A stretch of DNA of 64,000 bases, taken from positions 372,001-436,000 of the forward strand of contig NZ_FQZK01000003.1 of NCBI RefSeq assembly GCF_900141985.1. The letters run 5' to 3'. The notes beneath the pieces were generated by a model. That model saw nothing but the letters and a program-made list of their open reading frames with translations, ran no database searches and had not been told where the DNA came from. This DNA is from Nocardiopsis flavescens (GTDB lineage: Bacteria > Actinomycetota > Actinomycetes > Streptosporangiales > Streptosporangiaceae). The stretch's first letter is position 1. Every line of letters begins with the position of its first letter. Positions 26,233 through 36,255 of this stretch are shown here, in pieces. The translations under genes were made by a program, and so were the position numbers.

Positions 26233-26778
26233 TCAGCCCTGGGCGCCGCAGACGGCCCAGACGACCTTGCCGCCGCGGACCGGGTTCCAGCCCCACTCCT
26301 CGCTGAACGCGGCGACCAGGCTGAGCCCGCGGCCGGACTCGGCGAAGTGGTGGGCGTCGACCTTGTGGGGCGCGCGGTCGCTGGTGTCGGCGACCAGGCA
26401 CGCCACGCTCCGCTGCTCCCCCAGCCTGCTCAGGCGCACCACGACGGGCGTCTCCTGCGGGGTGCGGTCCGGGGCCAGCGCGTGGCGACAGGCGTTGCCC
26501 ACGAACTCGGAGAGCACGAGCCGGACGTCGTCGGTGACCCCGGCCAGGCCCCACTCGTCGAGCATCCGCTCGGCGAGGCGGCGCGCGGCGGCCACGGAGT
26601 CGGGGACCGAGGGGAAGGCCCCGGTCACGGACTCGGACGTGCGGTCGGTACGGCCCAGGGGCGTGCCACCCAGCGGATCCGCCCAGGGCCCGCCCGGAAG
26701 CCGGGGGGCCTCCGCCAGGGAGGGACGGCGCCAGGATGCCCCGGAGTGCCGCTCCGACGACATCAGCTCTGCGTTCAT
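26233..26778 (-). CDS. Anti-sigma-type ATP-binding protein (HATPase_c)
   Basis: The 181-residue protein has a poorly conserved N terminus (1-50) and a GHKL ATPase fold. The N box is VLSEFVGNACRHA and the G1 region is LVADTSDRAPH. G2 is GRGLSLVAAFSEEWG, and the protein ends in GGKVVWAVC. Such proteins act as anti-sigma kinases or as the ATPase partner encoded with XRE/DUF5753 and DUF397 proteins in actinomycetes. It diverges from the XRE gene. Their shared spacer carries the bipartite element at 26839-26869. The ATG at 26778 follows GAGGA. A start at 26763 is also possible. Confidence 0.85.
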   Translation of the reverse strand: MNAELMSSERHSGASWRRPSLAEAPRLPGGPWADPLGGTPLGRTDRTSESVTGAFPSVPDSVAAARRLAERMLDEWGLAGVTDDVRLVLSEFVGNACRHALAPDRTPQETPVVVRLSRLGEQRSVACLVADTSDRAPHKVDAHHFAESGRGLSLVAAFSEEWGWNPVRGGKVVWAVCGAQG

Positions 26779-26838
26779 CACGGTCCTCACGAGTGGTGAT
26801 GCGGGTTCGCTCGGCCTTGCCTGCGGGTGGCATCGTGT

Positions 26839-26869
26839 CTTACGGATGTAAGTCACGGATGCACGTGCA
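26839..26869. promoter_or_regulatory. Bipartite element, copy 1 (ATPase/XRE divergent promoter)
   Basis: The element consists of CTTAC-ggat-GTAAG (26839-26852) and the perfect palindrome TGCACGTGCA (26860-26869). An almost identical element precedes the DUF397 gene at 28209-28238. Its place at both promoters of this gene set suggests autoregulation by the XRE protein. Confidence 0.6.
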
Positions 26870-27018
26870 GATCAACGCCCGGCAAGCCTATAGGACGAAC
26901 AGCCCTTATTGGTAGATCCCCTACGAAGAATTCACACACAGGCACCTGCGTTTACAGTCGACACACCAGGCGTCTCAACGCCCAACAGGACCCCCTGTTC
27001 CCTCCCGAATGGGATCGG

Positions 27019-27024
27019 TATACT
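27019..27024 (+). promoter_or_regulatory. Possible -10 of the XRE gene
   Basis: TATACT is a near-consensus -10 located 40 bases before the GTG at 27064. The -35 candidate TGTTCC at 26996-27001 is poor. Confidence 0.4.
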
Positions 27025-27063
27025 GGGCGGTCGCTCGCGCCAAAGCCGCTACAGGGAGGCGAT

Positions 27064-27975
27064 GTGGTCGCCGATCACGCAGAGAACTTCCAGGTCACCC
27101 GGGATTTCCTTGCGAATTCCAGTGGTGGTCCCACCGTGCTGCGCATTCTTCTCGGAACACAGCTCCGGAAGCTGCGCCAGGAGAAGAACATTTCCCGGGA
27201 GGACGCCGGATACGCCATCCGCGCGTCCCACGCGAAGATCAGCCGCATGGAGCTGGGGCAGGTCAGCTTCAAGCGCCGTGACGTGGAGGACCTGCTCAAG
27301 CTGTACGGCGTGGGCGACGCCGGCGAGCGCGAGGCGCTGCTCGGACTCATCACCAGCGCCAACGCACAGGGCTGGTGGCACCAGTACAGCGACGTGCTGC
27401 CGAACTGGTTCGGCGTCTACGTGGGGCTGGAGGAGGCCGCGTCGGTCATCAGGACCTTCGAGGTGCAGTTCATCCCCGGCCTGCTCCAGAGCGAGGGGTA
27501 CGCACGCTCGGTCATCCGGCTCTCGCGCACGGCCACGTCCGAGGAGGACATCGACAGTCGCGTGCAGATGCGCATGCACCGACAGCGCAGGTTCACCGAG
27601 AACGACGGCCCCCGCCTGTGGGCCGTCATCGACGAGGCCGTGCTGCACCGGCCCTTCGGCGAGCCGGCCGTGATGCGCGGCCAGATCGAGCACCTCGTCG
27701 AGATGTCCCGGCGGCCCAACATCACCGTCCAGGTGGCGACGTTCGCCATGGGCGGGCACCCGGCGGCCGGGGGCCCGTTCAGCATCCTGCGCTTCCCCAC
27801 CCCGGAACTGCCCGACGTGGTCTACCTGGAGCAGCTGAGCAGCTCGCTGTACTTCGACAAGTTCGAGGACACCAGCCTCTACGCCCAGACGATGGACCAC
27901 CTGGCCACCCAGGCCCCGCCGCCCTCGGAGACCGAGAAGATCCTGCACTCGTTCCTGGAACGCTACCGGGACTGA
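27064..27975 (+). CDS. XRE-family regulator with DUF5753 domain
   Basis: The 303-residue protein has an N-terminal helix-turn-helix (about 25-85: LGTQLRKLRQEKNISREDAGYAI, then KISRMELGQ). Residues about 105-290 form the DUF5753 domain found in Scr1-type regulators, with QFIPGLLQSEGYARSVI and a conserved IDEAVLHRPFG. In actinomycetes such proteins pair with DUF397 proteins and ATP-binding proteins and influence development and antibiotic production. I chose GTG 27064 with AGGGAGG five bases upstream. A longer open frame to 26827 lacks coding character. Confidence 0.9.
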   Translation: MVADHAENFQVTRDFLANSSGGPTVLRILLGTQLRKLRQEKNISREDAGYAIRASHAKISRMELGQVSFKRRDVEDLLKLYGVGDAGEREALLGLITSANAQGWWHQYSDVLPNWFGVYVGLEEAASVIRTFEVQFIPGLLQSEGYARSVIRLSRTATSEEDIDSRVQMRMHRQRRFTENDGPRLWAVIDEAVLHRPFGEPAVMRGQIEHLVEMSRRPNITVQVATFAMGGHPAAGGPFSILRFPTPELPDVVYLEQLSSSLYFDKFEDTSLYAQTMDHLATQAPPPSETEKILHSFLERYRD

Positions 27976-28208
27976 CACCCCGCCGCGCACCGGCCCCGCC
28001 CGCCCCCGAATCCCCCCATCCCCCGGCCCCCTTCCCGACGCCCGGTACCGCTCCGCGACCGGGCGTTCGCCGTGTGCGCACACCCGTGCGGTCCGCGTGA
28101 CCGCCTTCGGCCACGACTGGGAAACGATCGGGGGCCGCGGAACCCCTCCTCCGCACCCCCGCGTTAGCCGTGACATGCGCATCCTCACCCCTGGACCTTG
28201 CATCTGTA
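27976..28208. other. Spacer between the XRE and DUF397 genes, first part
   Basis: No coding frame or repeat is evident. The spacer as a whole (27976-28405) is 430 bases, long for two genes usually adjacent, and its second half holds the promoter and leader of the DUF397 gene. Confidence 0.5.
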
Positions 28209-28238
28209 CTTACGGACGTAATCACGTATGCACGTGCA
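28209..28238 (+). promoter_or_regulatory. Bipartite element, copy 2, at the DUF397 promoter
   Basis: CTTACGGACGTAA (28209-28221) and TGCACGTGCA (28229-28238) repeat the layout of 26839-26869 with one base fewer between the parts. A possible -10, TACGCT, starts six bases later at 28244, so the element would cover the -35 region. Confidence 0.6.
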
Positions 28239-28405
28239 TGAGCTACGCTTTGGGCGCGCACCGGGGACGGAACGACTCAATGGGGAAGATCTCTCCCCAA
28301 ACCCCCACCCGGCCCGTGGCTCCGGCACGCATGACCCGACGTGCCGGTGGCCCCCCGCGCGTGGACACCCCGCTCACACGTCCCCCGAAGTTCCAGGAGG
28401 TCGAG

Positions 28406-28642
28406 ATGCATTCCATCTACAACGGCGTTCCAGCAGGCCGTTTGCCCAAGGTCGAGTGGACCAAGAGCAGCTGGAGCAATCCGGATGGGAACTGCGTCGA
28501 GGTGGCGACCCTGCCCGGAGGGGAGTTCGCGGTGCGCAATTCGAGGGACCCCCAGGGGCCGGTGCTGGTCTACACCCACGCCGAGCTGGAGGCCTTCGTC
28601 CGCGGTGCCAAGACGGGCGACTTCGACGCCCTCCTGAGGTAG
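28406..28642 (+). CDS. DUF397 domain-containing protein
   Basis: The 78-residue protein is one DUF397 domain: VEWTKSSWSNPDGNCVEVA, then FAVRNSRDPQGPVLVYTHAELEAFVRGAK. These small acidic proteins are encoded beside XRE/DUF5753 regulators and behave like antitoxins or modulators of them. AGGAGG lies eight bases before the ATG. The leader is about 150 bases if TACGCT at 28244 is the -10. Confidence 0.92.
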   Translation: MHSIYNGVPAGRLPKVEWTKSSWSNPDGNCVEVATLPGGEFAVRNSRDPQGPVLVYTHAELEAFVRGAKTGDFDALLR

Positions 28643-28809
28643 CCGCCCCCCGAACCCCGCCCGGTCCACGCCGGCGCCGCGCCCCCGGGCCGCGGACGGC
28701 GCCGGACCGGGGGAACACGACCCTCCCGGAAAGCCGTCCGCACCGATGGCCACCGCACCGGACCCCGGCCGCGCGGTGACCGCCTTCCGTCCACGGTGCG
28801 GGCGCACGG

Positions 28810-28843
28810 GGAGCCCGGCGCCCCTCGCGGGGTGCCGGGCTCC
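28810..28843. terminator. Bidirectional hairpin between DUF397 and kamA
   Basis: A 15-bp stem with a single G-T pair (28810-28824 with 28829-28843) and a TCGC loop. It lies between the two convergent genes. The rest of 28643-28922 contains no gene. Confidence 0.65.
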
Positions 28844-28922
28844 TCGTCTTGCGGGACGGGTGGCGGGAACGCGGATCAATGCCCTGCGCGGGCTCGGGAG
28901 TGCCCCGCCGCCCCGGGACCCG

Positions 28923-30284
<1,362 letters not shown>

Positions 30285-30451
30285 GCCTCTCCTCTCCTGC
30301 ACGTGGTTCAGGGCCCCCGCGCGGGGTCGTGAGGGCAGCCCTGATCCGGGGGTTCCGGCCGAGGACGGCCGGGGGACCTCCGGAAACGGAATTCGTGTTC
30401 GGTTGTCACATGTACCCGGAGCGTCAGCACCCGGGCCAGCGAGCGGATATA

Positions 30452-30464
30452 CCCCTACTAGGGG
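30452..30464. promoter_or_regulatory. Perfect CCCCTA-C-TAGGGG palindrome
   Basis: This 13-base inverted repeat lies in the 397-base divergent spacer between kamA and plsX, 30 bases above the plsX -35. It has the look of a metal-sensor (CsoR-like) or other dimeric operator. The spacer otherwise contains no gene. Confidence 0.45.
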
Positions 30465-30493
30465 ATTTGTACCCAGGTGAAGCAAAATACAGC

Positions 30494-30521
30494 CCTGACC
30501 TGGACATACGGGAAGTATCCT
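30494..30521 (+). promoter_or_regulatory. Promoter candidate of plsX
   Basis: CTGACC (30494-30499) and TATCCT (30516-30521) are separated by 16 bases. Transcription would begin about 150 bases before the plsX start. Confidence 0.45.
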
Positions 30522-30681
30522 CGCATGTGTGGATGAATGTCCCGGACCGCGGGGCTTTCCGCGTCACCCGGTACGGTGTTCGCAGACCACCCGCGCACCC
30601 GTCGGCGTGTGCCCGCACCGGCGCGGGGACCTGCACCGACGGCGTGCGTCCACCGCACCACCACACCGTGAAGGACGCCAC

Positions 30682-31788
30682 GTGACAGGCACCTCCGACG
30701 CGGACGCACCCGTCGCACTCCGCCGCACCTCGCCGCCGATCATCGCCGTCGACGCGATGGGCGGCGACAACGCCCCCGAGGAGATCGTCAAGGGCGCCGT
30801 CCTGGCCGTGCGCGAGATGGGCCTGCGGATCGTCCTCGTGGGCCGCCGCACCGAGATCGCCTCCCTGCTCGCCGAGCACGACGCCCTGCGCGCCATCCCC
30901 GTCGTCCACGCCGAGGACAGCCTCGCCATGCACGAGGGCGCCCTGGCCAGCTGGCGGCGGCCCCGCTCCAGCGCCGCGGTCGCCTGCCGCCTGATCCGGC
31001 GCGGGGACGCCGACGCCCTGGTCTCGGCCGGGTCCACCGGCGGCGTCGTGGCCACGTCCACCGTGCGCCTGCGCACCCAGCACGGGGTGCTGCGGCCCGC
31101 CCTGGCGGTCACCCTGCCCACCGGCGAGACGCCGACGGTCATGGTCGACGCCGGGGCCAACGCCGACGCCAAGCCGGAGATGCTGGTGCAGTTCGCCCAC
31201 CTGGGGTGCGCCTACGCCCAGACCGCCTTCGGCGTGCAGCGCCCCCGGGTGGGGCTGCTCACCATCGGCTCGGAGCCGGGCAAGGGCAACAAGCTCGTCC
31301 GCCGGACCGCGGAACTGCTGTCCGCCGCCGCCGAGGACTCCACCGTCATGGACTACCGGGGCAACATCGAGGGCCACGACCTGCTCGCGCGCAAGGTGGA
31401 CGTGATCGTCACCGACGGGCACACCGGGAACGTGGCGCTCAAGACCGTGGAGGGGACGGCGGCGTTCGCCATGGACGCCGTCCGCACGGCGCTGACCTCG
31501 TCCGTGGCGGCCAAGGCCGGGGCCGTGCTCCAGCGCCGGGCGCTGCGGGGGCTGCGCGAGCGCCTGGACAGCGAGACCTACGGCGGCGCCGCCCTGCTGG
31601 GGCTCAACGGCACCGTCGTGATCGCCCACGGCGACAGCCGGGCGCGCGGCATCGCCCACGCCTGCCGGCTCGCCCACGACCTGGCGGCCGGGGACATCGG
31701 CGAGCAGGTACGCCGCCGGGTGCACACGCGCCCCTCCGGGTGGCTGCACCGGCTGGCCCAGTCGGAGGGGCCCGCCGAGGGCCGCTGA
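30682..31788 (+). CDS. plsX: Phosphate acyltransferase PlsX
   Basis: PlsX converts acyl-ACP to acyl-phosphate at the start of phospholipid synthesis. The 368-residue protein has the signature IAVDAMGGDNAPEEIVKGA near residue 21. SAGSTGGVVA, NADAKPEMLVQFA and the C-terminal GAALLGLNGTVVIAHGDS are also PlsX hallmarks. The N-terminal 19 residues are an extra, probably flexible tail. GAAGGA precedes the GTG. In many bacteria plsX sits with rpmF and fab genes. Here it stands before argS with its own promoter. Confidence 0.93.
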   Translation: MTGTSDADAPVALRRTSPPIIAVDAMGGDNAPEEIVKGAVLAVREMGLRIVLVGRRTEIASLLAEHDALRAIPVVHAEDSLAMHEGALASWRRPRSSAAVACRLIRRGDADALVSAGSTGGVVATSTVRLRTQHGVLRPALAVTLPTGETPTVMVDAGANADAKPEMLVQFAHLGCAYAQTAFGVQRPRVGLLTIGSEPGKGNKLVRRTAELLSAAAEDSTVMDYRGNIEGHDLLARKVDVIVTDGHTGNVALKTVEGTAAFAMDAVRTALTSSVAAKAGAVLQRRALRGLRERLDSETYGGAALLGLNGTVVIAHGDSRARGIAHACRLAHDLAAGDIGEQVRRRVHTRPSGWLHRLAQSEGPAEGR

Positions 31789-31827
31789 GGCCTCCCGGAA
31801 CCGCTGAGAACACTCCTGCGGGCTCGG

Positions 31828-31833
31828 TACGCT
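31828..31833 (+). promoter_or_regulatory. -10 element of argS, leaderless type
   Basis: TACGCT is followed by six bases and the argS ATG. CTGAGA at 31804-31809 is a possible -35 with an 18-base spacer. Confidence 0.55.
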
Positions 31834-31839
31834 TGGGGC

Positions 31840-33585
31840 ATGGCCGACCCGCAGGAAGTACTCTCGCGACGGGTCCAGTCCGCTCTCGGCGCCGCCTTCG
31901 GCCCCGAGTACGGCGACACCGACCCCGTCATCCGCCCGTCACAGTTCGCCGACTACCAGGCGAACGCCGCGCTCGCACTCGCCAAGCGCCTGGGCCGAAA
32001 GCCGCGCGAGGTGTCCGCGGCGATCATGGAACACCTCGACGTCGCCGACGTCTGCTCCGCCGTCGAGGTCAGCGGACCCGGCTTCATCAACCTCACCCTG
32101 CGCGACGACTGGATCTCCGGGCGGACCCGCGAGCTGCTGGACGACGAGCGCCTGGGCGTGCCCGCCCAGGAGCGCCGCACCATCCCGCTCGACTACTCCG
32201 CGCCCAACGTGGCCAAGGAGATGCACGTCGGCCACCTGCGCACGACCGTGGTCGGCGACTCGCTGGCGCGGACCCTGGAGTTCCTGGGCCACCACGTCAT
32301 CCGCCAGAACCACATCGGCGACTGGGGCACGCCCTTCGGCATGCTCATCGAGCACCTGCTGGAGGTGGGCGAGGACTCCCCCGAGGCCGGCCTGCTCACC
32401 ACCGACCCCAACGCCTTCTACCAGGCGGCGCGCACGAAGTTCGACTCTTCGGGCCCGGGCCCGGAGGAGTTCGCCGCCCGCGCCCGACGCCGGGTGGTCG
32501 CCCTCCAGGGCGGCGACGGCGAAACGCTGCGCCTGTGGAACAAGCTCGTGGGCCTGTCCAAGGTGTACTTCAACAAGGTGTACGCCAAGCTGGGCGTCAC
32601 CCTCACCGACGACGACCTGGCCGGCGAGAGCACCTACAACGACCTGCTCGCCGACGTGTGCGACGAGCTGGAGGCCAAGGGCATCGCCGAGATCAGCGAC
32701 GGCGCCCTGTGCGTGTTCCTGGACGGCTTCACCGGCCGCGAGGGCAGGCCGGTCCCGCTGATCGTCCGCAAGAGCGACGGCGGCTACGGCTACGCCACCA
32801 CCGACCTCGCCACGGTCCGCTACCGGGTGGACGACCTCAAGGCCGACCGCATCCTGTACGTGGTGGGCGCCCCGCAGGCGATGCACTTCAAGATGGTGTG
32901 GGCCGCCGCGCGCGAGGCGGGCTGGCTGCCGGACTCCGTCGAGACCACCCACGTGCAGATCGGCAACGTGCTGGGCGCGGACGGCAAGATCCTGCGGACC
33001 CGCAGCGGCGCCCCGGTGCGGCTGATGGCGCTGCTGGACGAGGCGGTCGAGCGGGCGGCCGCGGTGGTCCGGGAGAACCGGCCCGACCTGGGCGAGGAGG
33101 AGCAGGCGGAGATCGCCCGCCAGGTGGGCATCGGCGCGGTCAAGTACGCCGACCTGTCGGTGGCGCACGACACCGAGTACACCTTCGACTTCGACCGCAT
33201 GCTGGCGCTGACCGGCAACACCGGCCCCTACCTCCAGTACGCGCAGGCCCGGATCCGGTCGATCTTCCGCAAGGGCGGGCTCTCCCCCGAGGGCGCGCGG
33301 GCGGACATCGCCGTGGGCCACGGGGCCGAGCGCGCGCTGGCGCTGAAGCTGCTGGAGTTCGGCCCGGTGGTGGCGCAGGTCGGCGATCTGCTCCAGCCGC
33401 ACCGGCTGTCGTCGTACCTGTTCGAGCTGGCCCAGTCGCTGACGGCGTTCTACGAGCACTGCCCCGTGCTGTCCGCCGCGACCGGGGCCGAGCGCGAGTC
33501 GCGGCTGACGCTGATCGCGCTGGCGCTGCGGGTCCTGGTCCAGGGCCTGGACCTGCTGGGCGTGGAGGCCCCCGAGCACATGTAG
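31840..33585 (+). CDS. argS: Arginyl-tRNA synthetase
   Basis: This class I synthetase has 581 residues. The N-terminal Add1 domain (about 1-105) binds the tRNA D-loop. The HIGH motif is HVGH within APNVAKEMHVGHLRTTVVGD near residue 125, and the family-typical degenerate KMSKS region is seen in LGADGKILRTRSG. The helical DALR anticodon domain (about 460-581) ends with LLGVEAPEHM. No Shine-Dalgarno is visible, which agrees with a leaderless start at 31840. A strong terminator follows. Confidence 0.97.
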   Translation: MADPQEVLSRRVQSALGAAFGPEYGDTDPVIRPSQFADYQANAALALAKRLGRKPREVSAAIMEHLDVADVCSAVEVSGPGFINLTLRDDWISGRTRELLDDERLGVPAQERRTIPLDYSAPNVAKEMHVGHLRTTVVGDSLARTLEFLGHHVIRQNHIGDWGTPFGMLIEHLLEVGEDSPEAGLLTTDPNAFYQAARTKFDSSGPGPEEFAARARRRVVALQGGDGETLRLWNKLVGLSKVYFNKVYAKLGVTLTDDDLAGESTYNDLLADVCDELEAKGIAEISDGALCVFLDGFTGREGRPVPLIVRKSDGGYGYATTDLATVRYRVDDLKADRILYVVGAPQAMHFKMVWAAAREAGWLPDSVETTHVQIGNVLGADGKILRTRSGAPVRLMALLDEAVERAAAVVRENRPDLGEEEQAEIARQVGIGAVKYADLSVAHDTEYTFDFDRMLALTGNTGPYLQYAQARIRSIFRKGGLSPEGARADIAVGHGAERALALKLLEFGPVVAQVGDLLQPHRLSSYLFELAQSLTAFYEHCPVLSAATGAERESRLTLIALALRVLVQGLDLLGVEAPEHM

Positions 33586-33595
33586 GCACTCCCCG

Positions 33596-33629
33596 GGGGG
33601 CCGGAACGCGATGGCGCGTTCCGGCCCCC
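33596..33629 (+). terminator. Terminator of argS
   Basis: A perfect 15-bp stem (33596-33610 with 33615-33629) and a 4-base loop starting 11 bases after the stop. Confidence 0.8.
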
Positions 33630-33800
33630 TTCCGTGTGTCCGGGGCCGCCGCCGGGCCCGGACCGGTCACCGTCCGAGAGAACTCTCACAGCGGACGAAT
33701 TCCCTTGCACGCTAGGTTTCTCCGCGTTCCGGAACGGAGCGAGTCCGATCTCTCGCCCTCCCGCGTGTCCCGGGCCCGGACCGGAACAGGACACCGGACC

Positions 33801-33806
33801 TAGGCT
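33801..33806 (+). promoter_or_regulatory. Possible -10 of the YceI gene
   Basis: TAGGCT is followed by a roughly 40-base leader that contains the Shine-Dalgarno AAGGGAGAAG. Confidence 0.45.
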
Positions 33807-33849
33807 GGACGGACAAAAGACACATTGCGGACATAAGGGAGAAGTAGGT

Positions 33850-34452
33850 ATGGAATCCACACCGGTCGGTCCGGAGCCGGGCCTCTGGCACCTGGACCCC
33901 CTGCACTCCAGCCTCATCTTCGTGGCCCACTACCTGCGCTTCGGCCGGGTCCAGGGCACGTTCGGCCGGGCACGGGGCCGCGTCCTGGTCGCCGAGGACC
34001 CCGCGGCCTCCAAGGCCGAGGTGGTCATGGACGCCGCCAGCGTCAACACGGGTGTGGGCGCACGCGACGCGCACCTGCGCTCCCCCGACTTCCTCGACGT
34101 GGAGAACCACCCCGAGCTGCGGTTCGTGTCCACCGGCCTGGAGCCCGGGGGCCGCGGCCGCGACGCCTTCCGGCTGCACGGCGACCTGACGGTGCACGGC
34201 ACGGCCGCACCCGTCACCCTGGAGGCCCGGTGGGTGGGCGAGGCGCCCGACTACGCCCGGCCCGACGACGTGCACGGCCACTTCTTCTCCGCCGCCACCC
34301 GCATCCGGCTGTCCGACCACGGCGTGGGCGACGGCGGCGCGGTGCCCTGGGGCGGACGGATGGTCGGGGACGAGGTCGACGTCGTCCTGGAGGTGCGGCT
34401 CCAGAACCAGGACCCGGCCCCCTTCCTGCGGCAGATCGGCCACGAGTCCTGA
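33850..34452 (+). CDS. YceI family protein
   Basis: The 200-residue protein is a lipocalin-like YceI barrel that binds isoprenoid-type lipids in family members of known structure. It has the characteristic start LWHLDPLHSSLIFVAHYLRFGRVQGTF, the segment DFLDVENHPELRFVST, and HGDLTVHGTAAPVTLEARW. There is no signal peptide, so it should be cytoplasmic, unlike the periplasmic E. coli protein. A good Shine-Dalgarno precedes the ATG. It appears monocistronic. Confidence 0.9.
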   Translation: MESTPVGPEPGLWHLDPLHSSLIFVAHYLRFGRVQGTFGRARGRVLVAEDPAASKAEVVMDAASVNTGVGARDAHLRSPDFLDVENHPELRFVSTGLEPGGRGRDAFRLHGDLTVHGTAAPVTLEARWVGEAPDYARPDDVHGHFFSAATRIRLSDHGVGDGGAVPWGGRMVGDEVDVVLEVRLQNQDPAPFLRQIGHES

Positions 34453-34479
34453 GGACCCCGCCGGCACCGGAACGGCGCG

Positions 34480-34502
34480 GGGGGCGGCGCGGAGCCGCCC
34501 CC
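34480..34502. terminator. Bidirectional hairpin between YceI and ribokinase genes
   Basis: A 9-bp GC stem (34480-34488 with 34494-34502) with a GCGGA loop between convergent genes. Confidence 0.55.
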
Positions 34503-34513
34503 GCCGTACCGGA

Positions 34514-35413
34514 TCAGCCCCGGAGCAGGTCCTCGACCTCGGCCCTGGCCGGCATCGAGGAGCTGGCCCCGCGGCGCTGCACGGACAGCGCGGCCGCCGC
34601 CGCCGCGAAACGCATCGCCCCGGCCGGGTCGGCCCCCTCCGCACGGGCCACCGCGAAGGAGCCGCAGAACGTGTCGCCCGCGGCGGTGGTGTCCACGGCG
34701 TCCACCTTGAGCGCCGGGACGTGCACCGGCGCACCCGAGCGCGTCCCGTGCAGGGAGCCCTCGCCGCCCAGCGTGATGAGCACCTCCGGGACGCGCTCCA
34801 GCAGCGCCGCCAGGGCCTCGCGGGGGTCGGTGCGGCCGGTGATGGCCGCGGCCTCGTGCTCGTTGGGCACGAGCACGTCCACCGACTCCAGCAGCTCGTC
34901 GGGCAGGTCCCGGGCCGGGGCCGGGGTGAGGTGCACGCGGACCCCCTGCTCGCGGCCGGTGCGCGCCGCGGCCACGACCGCCTCCATCGGCAGCTCCAGC
35001 TGGAGCAGGAGGGCGTCGGCCCCGCCGATCAGCTCACGGTCGCCGGGGACGGTGCCGGTGACCCCGCCGTTGGCGCCGGGCACCACGATGATCGAGTTGC
35101 CGCCGCGGCCGTCCACGACGATGTGGGCGATCCCCGAGGGGCCCGGGACGGTGCGCAGCCCGGTGGTGTCGATCCCCGCGGCGACGAGGTTGTCCCGCAG
35201 CTCCGTGCCGAAGGCGTCCCCGCCGACCGCGCCCAGGAACACCGTGTCGGCCCCGGCGCGGGCGGCGGCGACCGCCTGGTTGGCGCCCTTGCCGCCGGGG
35301 ACCTGCCGGAAGGCGGTACCGGTGACGGTCTCACCGGTGGCGGGAGCGGTGTCCGCGTAGGCCACCAGGTCCATGTTGACGCTGCCGAAAACGGCGATGC
35401 GCGGGGTGCTCAC
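34514..35413 (-). CDS. rbsK: Ribokinase (PfkB family)
   Basis: The 299-residue carbohydrate kinase starts with VFGSVNMDLVAYAD and has the substrate signature PGGKGANQAVAAARAGA. The C-terminal PfkB signature with the catalytic aspartate is DTTAAGDTFCGSFA. These features favour ribokinase over fructokinase or adenosine kinase. The GTG start lies in a GTGA overlap with the exonuclease III gene, so both are co-translated. No ribose transporter is nearby. Confidence 0.9.
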   Translation of the reverse strand: MSTPRIAVFGSVNMDLVAYADTAPATGETVTGTAFRQVPGGKGANQAVAAARAGADTVFLGAVGGDAFGTELRDNLVAAGIDTTGLRTVPGPSGIAHIVVDGRGGNSIIVVPGANGGVTGTVPGDRELIGGADALLLQLELPMEAVVAAARTGREQGVRVHLTPAPARDLPDELLESVDVLVPNEHEAAAITGRTDPREALAALLERVPEVLITLGGEGSLHGTRSGAPVHVPALKVDAVDTTAAGDTFCGSFAVARAEGADPAGAMRFAAAAAALSVQRRGASSSMPARAEVEDLLRG

Positions 35414-36243
35414 GCCCCGTCCTCCTTCTTCTTGTCGCGGGGCAGGCCCTCGTCCCCGTCCAGTCCCACGATGACCGGCGCGTGGTCGGAGGCGCCCTTG
35501 CCCTTGCGCTCCTCCCGGTCGATGCCCGCGCCGCTGACCCGGGCGCGCAGCGCCGGGGAGGCCAGCACGAAGTCGATGCGCATGCCGCGCCTCTTGGGGA
35601 AGGCCAGCCCCTTGTAGTCCCAGTAGGTGTACACGCCGGGGCCGGGGGTGCGGTCGCGGACGACGTCCTCGAAGCCGGCCTCGCCCAGGGCGCGGAAGGC
35701 CTCCCGCTCGGGCCCGGTGACGTGGGTGAGGCCGTCGAAGGCGGCGATGTCCCACACGTCCTCGTCGCGGGGGGCGATGTTGAAGTCGCCGCCGTAGGCG
35801 ATCTGCGCGTCCGGGTCGGCGGCCAGGGCCGCCGACCCCGCCTCCCGCAGGGCATCCAGCCAGCGCAGCTTGTAGGCGTAGTGGGGGTGGTCGACCTCGC
35901 GGCCGTTGGGCACGTAGAGGCTCCACACCTGGACGCCGCCGCAGGTGGCGCCGATGGCGCGGGCCTCGGCCTCCTCGGGGTCGCCGTAGCCGGGCTGGCC
36001 GGGGAAGCCCACCTGTACGTCCTCCAGGCCGACCCGGGAGGCGATCGCGACGCCGTTCCACTGCGAGAGCCCGTGGTGGGCGACCTCGTAGCCGCGGTCG
36101 GTGAAGACGGAGGCGGGGAACTGGTCGTCCCTGGCCTTGGTCTCCTGGATGGCGAGGACGTCGGCCTCGCTCCGGTCGAGCCAGGCGCCGATCCGCTCGG
36201 CCCGGGCCCGGGCACTGTTCACATTCCAAGTCGCGATACGCAC
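35410..36243 (-). CDS. xthA: Exodeoxyribonuclease III
   Basis: This is an AP endonuclease and 3'-5' exonuclease of base excision repair, 277 residues long. Catalytic motifs are ATWNVNSARAR (Asn7), AIQETKARD (metal Glu), YVPNGREV, GGDFNIAPRDEDVWD and the C-terminal SDHAPVIV with the catalytic His. The charged tail DKKKEDGA follows. The GTG at 36243 has TAGGCT six bases upstream, so it is probably leaderless. It overlaps ribokinase downstream. Confidence 0.95.
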   Translation of the reverse strand: MRIATWNVNSARARAERIGAWLDRSEADVLAIQETKARDDQFPASVFTDRGYEVAHHGLSQWNGVAIASRVGLEDVQVGFPGQPGYGDPEEAEARAIGATCGGVQVWSLYVPNGREVDHPHYAYKLRWLDALREAGSAALAADPDAQIAYGGDFNIAPRDEDVWDIAAFDGLTHVTGPEREAFRALGEAGFEDVVRDRTPGPGVYTYWDYKGLAFPKRRGMRIDFVLASPALRARVSGAGIDREERKGKGASDHAPVIVGLDGDEGLPRDKKKEDGA

Positions 36244-36249
36244 AGCGCC

Positions 36250-36255
36250 AGCCTA
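36250..36255 (-). promoter_or_regulatory. -10 element of xthA-rbsK, leaderless type
   Basis: TAGGCT on the minus strand, six bases before the GTG. Confidence 0.55.

Noticed and set aside
26827..27063. N-terminal extension of the XRE protein
   Set aside because: The open frame upstream of GTG 27064 contains the promoter and operator, lacks coding bias, and the Shine-Dalgarno points to 27064.
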